From Virgibacillus_F sp049310925 (GTDB taxonomy: Bacteria > Bacillota > Bacilli > Bacillales > Amphibacillaceae): a DNA stretch of 64,000 nucleotides. A model generated the notes under the pieces. The model was given only the letters and a program-made list of their open reading frames with translations. It did no database searches and had not been told where the DNA came from. Every line of letters starts with the position of its first letter. Position 1 is the stretch's first letter. The stretch is taken from NCBI RefSeq assembly GCF_049310925.1, contig NZ_JBMERP010000016.1:1-64000 (forward strand), given 5' to 3'. Positions 1-7,491 of this stretch are shown piece by piece. The translations under genes were made by a program, and so were the position numbers.

Positions 1-438
1 CTTGTACGCAGTTATTACCTTATAATCAGGTGGGCTGATGTTAGAAGGAAGGTTATCCAACGAAAAGAACTGCAATGCCTGTACTTCATCACTGTCACCT
101 TGAAGATCGCCCTGGTATTCGTTGCAGATATATGCGGCTATAACGTTGTACGCTTCATCACCATGTGGGTATTTATAATAAAAATCATTACCAGAAAAAA
201 TGTTAAAAAAGGTTAAATGCACAGCTGTCAGACCTGTTTCCTCCTGCAGCTCCCGCTTCGCAACATCCTCCAGTGTCTCACCAAGCTCCATGGAACCACC
301 AGCTAATCCCCAGCAATTATTATCTTTTCTTAGTTGCAGCAATAGCCTCTCGTTCTCATCAATTAACAAAACACTAGCACCTGCTATGATAAGCGGCCTA
401 GAGCCTACCAGCTTTCTTAAATCCATTATGTATCCCAT
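1..438 (-). CDS. Nudix hydrolase, cut by the window edge
   Basis: This gene encodes a Nudix-fold pyrophosphohydrolase; its substrate cannot be read from the sequence. The frame is open for 146 codons from ATG at 438 to the window edge, so the C-terminus is missing. The Nudix box spans residues 48-70 and fits the G-x5-E-x7-REUxEExGU pattern, with REL, QEE, T and GL in place. A GAGGTGG ribosome-binding site lies about 7 nt before the ATG. The start lies inside the 3' end of the broken kinase gene upstream (stop at 398), so the two were probably translationally coupled. Two further Nudix genes, one broken, lie within 2 kb. Confidence 0.85.
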   Translation of the reverse strand, partial: MGYIMDLRKLVGSRPLIIAGASVLLIDENERLLLQLRKDNNCWGLAGGSMELGETLEDVAKRELQEETGLTAVHLTFFNIFSGNDFYYKYPHGDEAYNVIAAYICNEYQGDLQGDSDEVQALQFFSLDNLPSNISPPDYKVITAYK

Positions 439-960
439 TGACACCCACCTCTTCCAGATAGTTCTCTACTGCTTTATTATCCGGTAAAACAATAAAACTA
501 TCATTATATGTACGTATCATTTTCATTATTTCTGATTTATCTTTTTCAAAAAGCTTATTCCACATGAACATTTTCCGGAATACTTTTAGAGATGGAATAT
601 AATTAGCTTTTTCTCTACCCAGCTTCTGTAAAATAAACCTCCGTATGATTCTGTATTTCCTGATAGAATAATTGGTATCTAAAAAGAGGATAACATCAGC
701 TTGCTTAATGCTGTGCAGTACCCAGTCGAAACTGTGAACACCTTCCACGATCCACTCGTCCTGGCATAGATATCGGAAAAGTAATCATCTCTTTCCTGTG
801 GAGTTCTCTTGACATCATGTACATCTGCATCCTCACGTCTTTTCCAAACCACATTGTCCAGTTCATAACAGACTATACTTAGCTTATTTGATAACTTTCT
901 TGCAAAAGTTGTTTTGCCACTTCCAACCGAACCTATAATATGTATCTTTCTTGTCTGCAT
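398..960 (-). pseudogene. P-loop nucleoside kinase-like protein (adenylate-kinase/FlaR type), frameshifted
   Basis: Two overlapping frames together make one ordinary protein. The first frame (from 960) has a Walker A motif GSVGSGKTT near residues 11-19. The second frame (to 398) carries the continuation DEWIVEGVH, then the hydrophobic DVILFLDTNYSIRKYR stretch typical of small P-loop kinases annotated as adenylate-kinase-like or DNA topology modulation protein FlaR. The frame changes between about 755 and 770, where one base appears gained or lost. The first frame then runs into unrelated sequence. It may be a real inactivating mutation or a sequencing error. Function in the family is poorly defined. 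Confidence 0.75.
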
Positions 961-978
961 ATAATCACAACCTATTTT

Positions 979-1386
979 TCAAAACTCCACTATAAATGGA
1001 TGTTTCGCTTCATTTAAACAGTCTTTAATTCTCTCACCGAAGTTTTTCCAGGTTACCATCTCCATAGCATCTTCAACAGAAAAGTAACCAACCTCCAGGC
1101 TTTCACTACTAGTCGTTAGTTGACCGCCAATCGGTTTTGCCAAGAAAAGCGTGTTACAAATACTTTTGGAAACATTCTGGTATATTCCACAATATTTAAC
1201 GATCTCAACATCAATTCCTGACTCTTCTTTCGTTTCTCTAATAGCCGCATCACTTAGAGACTCGCCCTCTTCAACTTGTCCACCCGGCATTTCCCAGCCC
1301 CTGCGCGGACCTTTAATAAGAAGTAGCTTTCCCTCCTCGTTTATAACTATTGTCGCTGCAGATACGATATGCTTTGGTACACTCAT
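979..1386 (-). CDS. Nudix hydrolase, MutT-like
   Basis: A 135-residue single-domain Nudix hydrolase, expected to cleave a nucleoside diphosphate linked to another moiety with Mg2+. The Nudix box occupies residues 36-58 and is complete: GG, EEGE, RET, KEES and GI. The short GPRRGWEMPGG lead-in is typical of MutT/YtkD-sized cytosolic family members. An in-frame ATG lies two codons earlier (1392), but the GGGTGGA ribosome-binding site is then too close; ATG at 1386 gives normal spacing. The substrate is not identifiable. Neighbours are the kinase pseudogene downstream and fosB upstream. Confidence 0.85.
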   Translation of the reverse strand: MSVPKHIVSAATIVINEEGKLLLIKGPRRGWEMPGGQVEEGESLSDAAIRETKEESGIDVEIVKYCGIYQNVSKSICNTLFLAKPIGGQLTTSSESLEVGYFSVEDAMEMVTWKNFGERIKDCLNEAKHPFIVEF

Positions 1387-1408
1387 CCTCATTCCACCCT
1401 TGATTATA

Positions 1409-1831
1409 TTAATTATAGAATGTCATATGCTTCTTTTCCTTTTTGTAATAGTTCAGCCGGTCTTCTAATGATCCGGTGTGAAACTCAAATTTATGCCCAT
1501 CTGGATCTGTAAAATAGATTGATTGATTGTCTTGCCTTGCACGCTCTCTTCCATACAGAATATTCACGCCCAACTTTTTAAGACGTTCACAAGCCTCATC
1601 AAATTCACTTTCATCAATACTGAATGCAGTATGTGTATAGGATTCCTTTATCTCATCTCGCGGAATATCTTTTTCTAAATTAAGCGCAAGCCACAACCCA
1701 TTTAAATCAAAGTAAGCTGTCGTGTTTCCTTTGACTAGTAGCTTAGCTTTAAAAACATTACGATAAAAATCAATTGATCTTTCCAAGTCCGAAACGGAAA
1801 ACAAAAGATGATTTAGTCCATTAATTTGCAA
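1409..1831 (-). CDS. fosB: FosB metallothiol (bacillithiol) transferase, fosfomycin resistance
   Basis: FosB opens the epoxide of fosfomycin by adding bacillithiol or cysteine in a divalent-metal-dependent reaction, inactivating the drug in the cytosol. The 140-residue protein has the vicinal-oxygen-chelate fold. Expected metal ligands are His8 (in GLNHLLFSVSDL), His67 (SYTHTAF) and Glu116 (KFEFHTG). Blocks such as KGNTTAYFDLNG, IYFTDPDGHKFEFHTG and the DRLNYYKKEKKHM tail match the Bacillus FosB pattern rather than generic glyoxalases. Translation appears to start at TTG (1831) after a GGGGTG ribosome-binding site. FosB is commonly chromosomal in Bacillaceae, so this need not be acquired resistance. 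Confidence 0.92.
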   Translation of the reverse strand: MQINGLNHLLFSVSDLERSIDFYRNVFKAKLLVKGNTTAYFDLNGLWLALNLEKDIPRDEIKESYTHTAFSIDESEFDEACERLKKLGVNILYGRERARQDNQSIYFTDPDGHKFEFHTGSLEDRLNYYKKEKKHMTFYN

Positions 1832-1846
1832 GTAAACACCCCATTG

Positions 1847-2386
1847 TTAACTTAAACTGCCTAAATAATTCTTCGCCATCAAGTACGCACTCACCGTAAA
1901 AAGCTGTGTGATTTTTTTCTCTTGAATAAGGCTATCCAAGCTATTAAAATCGAACAGCTTAACATTAACTTCCTCGTTAGCATCAAGGTCCTGTTCGGAA
2001 GCTTTAAAAGCATCTACAATTAGAAAACTTATTACTTTATTATCTTGAGTAGCTGGATTAACCATAAATTCACCTAACAAAATCGGTTCTGTAGCGGAAA
2101 TAAATCCAGTTTCTTCCTAAACTTCCCGAGTTATAGCCTCTTCACAAGTCTCGCTTTCTTCCATTTTTCCAGCGCTGGAACTTCAAGAAAAAAACCCTTA
2201 CCTGCATGGCGATATTGCTCAACTAACACTATCTTATATCACAACTACATTAACCCATTCTGCATATTCATTAACATAGTAATCTTCTATAAAATTGCCA
2301 TTAGGAAGTTCACAGCTGTCTTTCCTCAAATTTCCAAATGGCGTTTTGTATATATATTTTGTCCGTTTTGTTTTCCACTTTTTCAA
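1847..2386 (-). pseudogene. Nudix hydrolase (ADP-ribose pyrophosphatase-like), multiply broken
   Basis: Reading across frames reconstructs a Nudix protein. A TTG start at 2386 follows GGAGGG and encodes LKKWKTKRTKYIYKTPFGN, then ELPNGNFIEDYYVNEYAEWV. After that come VEQYRHAGKGFFLEVPA, a Nudix box with ESETCEEAITREV, EETGF, and finally LLGEFMVNPATQDNK to the stop at 1847. At least three lesions are visible: an in-frame TAA plus frameshift after WVNVVVI, a frameshift after EVPA near the box, and a TAG at 2117-2119 inside the REV-EET core, which alone destroys the catalytic helix. Only the last 77 residues remain as a continuous open frame. Several independent lesions argue for genuine decay. 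Confidence 0.82.
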
Positions 2387-2399
2387 ACCGATCCCTCCA

Positions 2400-2795
2400 T
2401 CAGGGAGCTACCACTTCCACTTTTATTCTATCCGGATCCTCAAAATAAACAGCATAATAATCATTGCCACCCGCAAAAGGATGCTGATCTGGATACAAAA
2501 TGGTTTCGCCTTTTTCTTTTAATTGAATCGTTAGCCTGTCCACATGTTCACGTGATTCCGCGTGAAATGCCAGATGGTTCAATCCAACTCTACACCTGTG
2601 ATACGGCTCGTCCAAAAACCGATCCTCAGTCTGTACAAATACAATATAGGTATCGCCAAGTTTAAAACTTCTGCCCGCATCCCATTCCTGATAAGCGTGA
2701 TAACCTAGATCTGCTAATAGCCATCCCCAGAAACGAACGCTACGTTCCAAGTCAGATACATATAGCTCCACATGGTGAATCATTCCTTTAGTCAT
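2400..2795 (-). CDS. VOC (glyoxalase/bleomycin-resistance) family protein
   Basis: A 131-residue cytosolic protein of the vicinal-oxygen-chelate superfamily, containing one pair of beta-alpha-beta-beta-beta modules. The first module starts IHHVELYVSDLERSVRFW; the second contains GLNHLAFHAESREHVDRL and ends YYAVYFEDPDRIKVEVVAP. Candidate metal ligands are the His in IHHVELYV, the His in GLNHLAF and the Glu in KVEVV. The substrate is unknown; relatives include glyoxalases, extradiol dioxygenases and drug-binding proteins. ATG at 2795 follows GGAGGTG. It is 16 nt downstream of another VOC gene and probably cotranscribed with it. Confidence 0.85.
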   Translation of the reverse strand: MTKGMIHHVELYVSDLERSVRFWGWLLADLGYHAYQEWDAGRSFKLGDTYIVFVQTEDRFLDEPYHRCRVGLNHLAFHAESREHVDRLTIQLKEKGETILYPDQHPFAGGNDYYAVYFEDPDRIKVEVVAP

Positions 2796-2811
2796 TCATA
2801 CACCTCCAAGA

Positions 2812-3243
2812 TTACTCTATAATCAACATGTCATTTTCATCAAATTTCCACATATCTCCGAATGCCACTTCCCAATGATAACCATCAGGATCTGCAAAAT
2901 AACCGCTGTACCCACCCCAGAAAACACGTTCAGGTGGTTTAACAATTGTTGCGCCTGCTTGTTTAGCTTTTTCCATTACTTCATCAACCTCTTCGGCGGA
3001 TTTTGCATTGTAGGCAAGTGAAATACCTGAAAATCCTCCTCGGGCAGGCGGCTCTTCTTCGTTAATATCCTTCGCTAATTCTTCTAAAGGATATAAAGCT
3101 AGCTTAGTACCAGCATTTTGAAAAAATACAACATCCGGACTTTCTTTCTTCTCTGAAGTTTCAAAGCCCAACCCATCCCTGTAAAATTTTAATGACTTTC
3201 CAATATCGTTAACTCCAAGGGTTATAAGATTTATTCTGTTCAT
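2812..3243 (-). CDS. VOC family protein
   Basis: A 143-residue VOC-fold protein, only distantly like its neighbour. The N-terminal module reads INLITLGVNDIGKSLKFYRD; the C-terminal one contains PPERVFWGGYSGYFADPDGYHWEVAFG. The canonical first metal His is replaced here (NLITLGV), so enzymatic chemistry is less certain than for FosB; Glu in HWEVAF is kept. Proteins of this kind are usually annotated glyoxalase/bleomycin-resistance/dioxygenase family without known substrate. Translation starts at ATG 3243 after AAAGGAGAG. It is the second of three VOC-type genes within 2 kb, counting fosB. Confidence 0.83.
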   Translation of the reverse strand: MNRINLITLGVNDIGKSLKFYRDGLGFETSEKKESPDVVFFQNAGTKLALYPLEELAKDINEEEPPARGGFSGISLAYNAKSAEEVDEVMEKAKQAGATIVKPPERVFWGGYSGYFADPDGYHWEVAFGDMWKFDENDMLIIE

Positions 3244-3280
3244 TTTGGTCTCTCCTTTTTAGTTTTAATTTTAATCATCC

Positions 3281-3694
3281 TCATTTGAAGCTAATACTGT
3301 TTAAATTATCCAAAGGTACACCCGTCTCAATATAACTTCTTACTAATTTCCATTCCATACCGCTTGTATTTTTAAAAGTGTCAAAGAATAGATTTGCAGT
3401 CTTCATCTGTTCTCCTTCTACTGTTAAAGTAGCAGATAGAATGGCCAGCATTTCATTTTCTTTTACTTGAATTAACCCAATATCCTGCAAGTGCCATTCA
3501 GCATTCTTATCGCTGAAATGATCAAAAGCCTGTGTCCAGCCATCGATGGATTCTTCATAACCAAAATCTACTATTGAACCTTCTCTTATCTCCCTAGCCT
3601 GGTAATCTTTATCTACAAATCTTTCCAATTGTTCTATTGAAAAGCTTTCCCAAGCGTTTTTAAAATTTTCATATTCAGTTTGAAAGCTAGACAT
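3281..3694 (-). CDS. NTF2-like/SnoaL-like small protein
   Basis: A 137-residue protein with the pattern of an NTF2-like alpha+beta cone fold. A helical N-terminus (FQTEYENFKNAWESFSIEQLERF) is followed by alternating strands including WHLQDIGLIQVKENEMLAILSATLTV and WKLVRSYIETG. Such proteins are often called SnoaL-like or DUF4440-like; no catalytic residues can be assigned. The open frame extends to 3730, but AAGGAG lies 7 nt before ATG 3694 (MSSFQ), which is the better start. It sits between the MFS transporter and the VOC genes on the same strand. The role is unknown. Confidence 0.7.
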   Translation of the reverse strand: MSSFQTEYENFKNAWESFSIEQLERFVDKDYQAREIREGSIVDFGYEESIDGWTQAFDHFSDKNAEWHLQDIGLIQVKENEMLAILSATLTVEGEQMKTANLFFDTFKNTSGMEWKLVRSYIETGVPLDNLNSISFK

Positions 3695-3750
3695 CTTAAA
3701 ACTCCTTATGTATAAAGGCTGCACCATCAATCGATGCAGCCTCTAATAGA

Positions 3751-4959
3751 TTAACTCTTATAACTTGCAGGAAAACTACTTCTATTAAAGGTGAGGTAAA
3801 CAGCCGCTCCGGCTAATAATACTCCTGCCAGAAGAAATACGACTCGCACACCAAAGAACTCAGCTATGGCACCTATCATTAGTGATGACAATCCAAACGT
3901 CAAGGAAATCAGGGCACTCTGGGCACCGTATAACTTCGGCAGTTCTTCTGCTGTTGTTTCTTTTTGCAAATACGTTTCGTAGGTTATCGATTTTATTTGT
4001 TCCACAACGCCAATTAGAACGGACAGAATCAGAGCCATCCAAGCAATTGAATTAAGGCCAAATAAAAAGGTGATTATACTAACCCCAAACGAAGTAATTA
4101 TCATTATTTTTTTCAAATGGCGTACAACAACAATGGAATACTTTGAACAAAAAATTCCACCGATAATTAAACCTACAAAAAAAGTAGTATTCATATAGCC
4201 CCACCATGCTTCCGATTTATGCAGGACCTCAGTAACGAAAACATAAATGATAGCTGCGATCCACACTACGTTTGCTACTGTTTCAACAAAGATGACAATG
4301 TGGATACTACGAAACAGCGGCGAATGCCAAATAATTTCCCAGCCTTCCTTTAATACCTTACCTAATTTATCTTTCGAATCCCTTCTATGAAATGGGGTTT
4401 GATCAATTACTAGACTCATCATAATGGAAGATACAAAAAACAATCCAAACGTAATCCAAATTACAGGCTGCCCACCAATCAATGCAACCAGGATTCCTCC
4501 TAGTGCCCAGCCACCAAGTTGAATGGTTTGGTCTACAACAGACACAAAACTATTTGCTTTCACAATCTCCTGTTTTTCTATTAGTCTCGGCAGCATGGCT
4601 CTTGTCGCTGGCATCGCCCACCCATCTAAAAAGGCAATCAACAGGATAAGGACGAAAATGATTCCTATTGGTGCATGTGGACTGAATGCTACCCATAATG
4701 CCAAACACAATAATAAAAACGTTTTTCCAATCTGTGACCGAACTAAAACGGTTGTTAATTTATAGTGATTAAATAATACTGGTGAAACGAATCCACTCAG
4801 GAAACGCCCAAACGTGCTGATAAATGGCAGCAATGCTAGATAAAACACTGACTCAGATGCCGAATACAGGATTGAGATAAGGCCTACGATGTAGAACACA
4901 TCGCCAAAATTGGCAGATGCCTGACCTATCCATAAGAAACGAAACGATTTACTTTTCAT
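3751..4959 (-). CDS. MFS transporter, drug-exporter type
   Basis: A 402-residue integral membrane protein with about 12 hydrophobic segments and the two-bundle layout of the major facilitator superfamily. The N-terminus (FRFLWIGQASANFGDVFYI) resembles MFS_3/EntS/macrolide-efflux-like exporters. The loop DGWAMPATRAMLPRLIEKQE between helices 4 and 5 is also characteristic of that group. A long charged central loop (HRRDSKDKLGKVLKEGWE) separates the halves. The substrate cannot be predicted. ATG 4959 follows AAGGGGTAG. The 234 bp between this gene and tyrS show no convincing feature beyond its presumed promoter. Confidence 0.85.
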   Translation of the reverse strand: MKSKSFRFLWIGQASANFGDVFYIVGLISILYSASESVFYLALLPFISTFGRFLSGFVSPVLFNHYKLTTVLVRSQIGKTFLLLCLALWVAFSPHAPIGIIFVLILLIAFLDGWAMPATRAMLPRLIEKQEIVKANSFVSVVDQTIQLGGWALGGILVALIGGQPVIWITFGLFFVSSIMMSLVIDQTPFHRRDSKDKLGKVLKEGWEIIWHSPLFRSIHIVIFVETVANVVWIAAIIYVFVTEVLHKSEAWWGYMNTTFFVGLIIGGIFCSKYSIVVVRHLKKIMIITSFGVSIITFLFGLNSIAWMALILSVLIGVVEQIKSITYETYLQKETTAEELPKLYGAQSALISLTFGLSSLMIGAIAEFFGVRVVFLLAGVLLAGAAVYLTFNRSSFPASYKS

Positions 4960-5193
4960 TTTTACTACCCCTTTTTATCATTCTTTAATTAGATGAAAAA
5001 AGGTAGTTTTACATTCGTCTGATCCCTCGCTTATTTATTTGTACGCTTCATAAAGATACTTTTCTGTTTAATTTTTTTACAAAAAAACTGTTGTACATGG
5101 AATTCTTTAATGAGATAGCAAAAATGAAAGTATGTTAATGTTAATCATATTTTATACCATAAAAATCCAATTGTGAAGCAATTTTCTGAATGC

Positions 5194-6441
5194 TTATTTA
5201 CTTAATTTCAATCTGACAAATTTACGCTTCCCAACCTGCAATACAAGATTGTTTTGAATGGTCACCTGCAGGTTAGGATCATCAACCTTTTTTTGATTCA
5301 AGCGAATACCTCCATTTTTGATCATACGACGCACTTCGCTTTTAGACGGAAGGAGGTTTAATTCACTGATTAAATCCAGAATGCCTATCGTTGCTTCTTT
5401 TTCCCATACGACTTCTGGAATTTCATCTGGCATTTGATTTCTCTGAAAAACAGTTAGAAAATATTCCTTGCTCTCCTCAGCAGTTTTCGTGTCATACAAC
5501 ATTTCCACAAAAGCGTATGCTAAGCGGATTTTTGCATCACGGGGATGAAGGCTTTCCTCTTTGAGTTGGTCCTTTATTTCAGCGACTTCTTCAATTGAGA
5601 GGTTGGATGCTAATTCGAAATACTTACCAATCAATTCATCGCGGATTGACATGGTCTTTCCAAAGATGTCATTAGGCTTCTCATCGATTCCAATATAGTT
5701 TTTCTTCGACTTGGACATCTTTTCTACTCCGTCCAGCCCTTCCAACAATGGCAGCAAAATCACAACCTGCTTTTCTTTCCCAAATTGCTCTTGAATCTGG
5801 CGGCCAAACAACACATTAAACTCCTGATCTGTCCCGCCCAGTTCGACGTCAGACTCAAGCTGTAGTGAATCATAACCCTGCATAACCGGGTAGAAAAACT
5901 CGTGAAGGTAAATGGGCTTGCTTTCTTTGTAACGATTATTAAAATCATTCCGTTCAAGCATCCGTGCAACTGTTACATTGCTTGCTAATTGAAGAACCTC
6001 TGCAAAATCAATCTTTGACAGCCATTTAGAATTATAGTGAAGCTCCACCGCTTCCGTATCAATAATTTTCCCAAACTGCTCAAAATAAGTCTGGGCATTG
6101 TAGCGCACTTGTTCATCGGTTAGAGCTACCCTGGCAGTCGCCTTACCACTTGGGTCACCTATCTTCCCAGTAAAGTCACCGATAATGAGTTGTATTGTGT
6201 GACCTAATTCCTGGAACTGCTTTAATTTGTTTAATACAACCGTATGACCAATGTGTATATCTGGCGCTGTTGGGTCTAACCCAAGCTTCACCTTTAGCGG
6301 TTGGTTCTTTTTAATGGACTTCGCAATCTTTTGCTTAAATTCATGGTCAGGTATAATGCCGGATACCCCATAAGCTAAAATTTCGTACTGACGTTCAAGC
6401 TCCTTAAGTTGCTCATCGTTTAACTGTTCGATGTAATTCAT
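5194..6441 (-). CDS. tyrS: Tyrosyl-tRNA synthetase (TyrZ-clade)
   Basis: This class I synthetase charges tRNA-Tyr with tyrosine using ATP in the cytosol. The 415-residue protein has a Rossmann catalytic domain with HIGH at residues 63-66 and KMSKS at 241-245, then a C-terminal S4 RNA-binding domain from about 345 (SKSEVRRMIKNGGIRLNQKK). The LGLDPTAPDIHIGHTVVL signature places it with the TyrZ-type enzymes rather than the classical B. stearothermophilus-like TyrS. Start is ATG 6441 after AAAAAGGAGG. A T-box leader lies upstream, but a 500-bp repeat element separates it from the coding sequence, giving an unusually long 5' region. Confidence 0.96.
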   Translation of the reverse strand: MNYIEQLNDEQLKELERQYEILAYGVSGIIPDHEFKQKIAKSIKKNQPLKVKLGLDPTAPDIHIGHTVVLNKLKQFQELGHTIQLIIGDFTGKIGDPSGKATARVALTDEQVRYNAQTYFEQFGKIIDTEAVELHYNSKWLSKIDFAEVLQLASNVTVARMLERNDFNNRYKESKPIYLHEFFYPVMQGYDSLQLESDVELGGTDQEFNVLFGRQIQEQFGKEKQVVILLPLLEGLDGVEKMSKSKKNYIGIDEKPNDIFGKTMSIRDELIGKYFELASNLSIEEVAEIKDQLKEESLHPRDAKIRLAYAFVEMLYDTKTAEESKEYFLTVFQRNQMPDEIPEVVWEKEATIGILDLISELNLLPSKSEVRRMIKNGGIRLNQKKVDDPNLQVTIQNNLVLQVGKRKFVRLKLSK

Positions 6442-6462
6442 TCGTGTTTCCTCCTTTTTAAA

Positions 6463-6968
6463 ATAAGGCTCTTTTCGTTAGATTTGTTGCTCTTTAATCA
6501 TCGCAGTTGATTAAAATTGCGGCGTAGTGAAAACTTTTTCAACGCCGCCGTTCCGGCAGAATACTTCGCTTTCCACGGGCACGGCCTCAGTCTCCTCAGA
6601 AGCAAAGAACGCTTCTTCCGGGGTCTTCGGACTCGTGCTGTTCCCGTAGGAGTCTTCGTATTCTGCCTTCACTAAGAAAAGTGCGCATGACCCCTATGTT
6701 TGACTGGGACTCCTTCACCCTTGAGAAGAAAGCTATCTAAGCTGCGGAAAAATGCGAGACTCCAGTGGGAAAGGAACAGTCTGAAGACCCCGCAGTGAGC
6801 GGTTTTTGCTCCGAGGAGGCTGAAGCGTTCCCCACGGAAAGCGAGTGTTTTTCCGTAGCGCTGGATCAGCACCAATCTTATAAATGGTGGTAGAAAATCA
6901 ATCCAGTTGTTACATCGTATTTTATCGATTTTGTGTAACAAACAACAATCTTTTAGAAAACAGCCTAA
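6463..6968. repeat. Intergenic repeat element, MITE-like, inside the tyrS leader
   Basis: A non-coding element of about 500 bp lies between the T-box terminator and the tyrS ribosome-binding site. Its ends look like imperfect inverted repeats: AAGGCTCTTTTCGTTAGATT on the left and the reverse complement of TAGGCTGTTTTCTAAAAGAT on the right. The interior carries GC-rich blocks (CTTTCC-GGGCACGGCCTCAG, GAAGACCCCGCAGTGAGCGG) that can pair with one another. Positions about 6578-6960 are nearly identical to about 52385-52757, and a diverged relative lies at 46184-46605. The open frames inside it are not conserved between copies in start or ribosome-binding site, so I regard it as non-coding. Confidence 0.75.
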
Positions 6969-6970
6969 AA

Positions 6971-7215
6971 TACAAAAAGACACATCCCAATCAAGGGACG
7001 TGTCTATCACGCGTTACCACCCAAGTTGAAGGCCGAAGCCTCCCGCTTAATAAGATATCGGATTTACCGTCTTAAACTAATCACCACATGGCTTTCATAA
7101 AAGAAGCTCTAGAATGTATTCATGTAGATTCCTGTATCGATTCACAGCACCCATCGACTTTCTGTAACAACGAGATCTACACTACTTATTTCCGTCAACA
7201 CTAATTACTATTAAA
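6971..7215 (-). promoter_or_regulatory. T-box riboswitch for tyrS, with its terminator
   Basis: The minus strand carries a tRNA-sensing T-box leader. The T-box core, AACTTGGGTGGTAACGCG, lies near 7010-7027. It is followed by an intrinsic terminator (GACACGTCCC/GGGATGTGTC stem plus TTTTT, 6974-7004). Upstream, stem I has AGTAG opposite GAATACATTC, placing a UAC tyrosine specifier at about 7116-7118, and a GGGTGCTG loop with the GNUG motif distally. Uncharged tRNA-Tyr should stabilise the antiterminator and allow read-through. The specifier assignment rests on hand folding. The terminator is about 530 nt from the tyrS start, because of the inserted repeat. Confidence 0.9.
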
Positions 7216-7269
7216 GTTAGAAATATAGTACGGCTTTTTCGGTGGAATGTCAATATGGTGATGACGATT

Positions 7270-7333
7270 TGTGAACTTCAGCCAAACTCATGTGAACTTG
7301 AGCAGCTTTCGTGTGAACTTCAGCCAAACAGCC
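7270..7333. repeat. Short tandem array, three units of 21 bp
   Basis: TGTGAACTT recurs at 7270, 7291 and 7312, exactly 21 bp apart; units 1 and 3 also share CAGCCAAAC. The array lies upstream of pepF and shows no coding frame. The remaining sequence to pepF (7334-7490) holds no further feature I can support. Confidence 0.65.
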
Positions 7334-7491
7334 AAATTTCGGCTTCTAGCCTGCCGAATCCACCCGGGCTGCGATCAATGCAAACTACAAGTCAGCCGCG
7401 ATTATGATAGCGAGTAAGCCCTAAGGCGGATACATGAAAATTGTAAATAATCTATACTATTAGGTAATGACAGTTTTTGGGAGGAATTATA

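Noticed and set aside
1409..1831. FosB as evidence of acquired drug resistance
   Set aside because: FosB is commonly chromosomal in Bacillaceae and nothing mobile adjoins it here.
6672..7010. A 112-codon minus-strand open frame over the repeat, similar to a 69-codon frame at 52509-52718
   Set aside because: The similar peptides only reflect the near-identical DNA repeat. Starts and ribosome-binding sites differ, the frame crosses the T-box terminator, and the third copy at 46 kb does not keep it.
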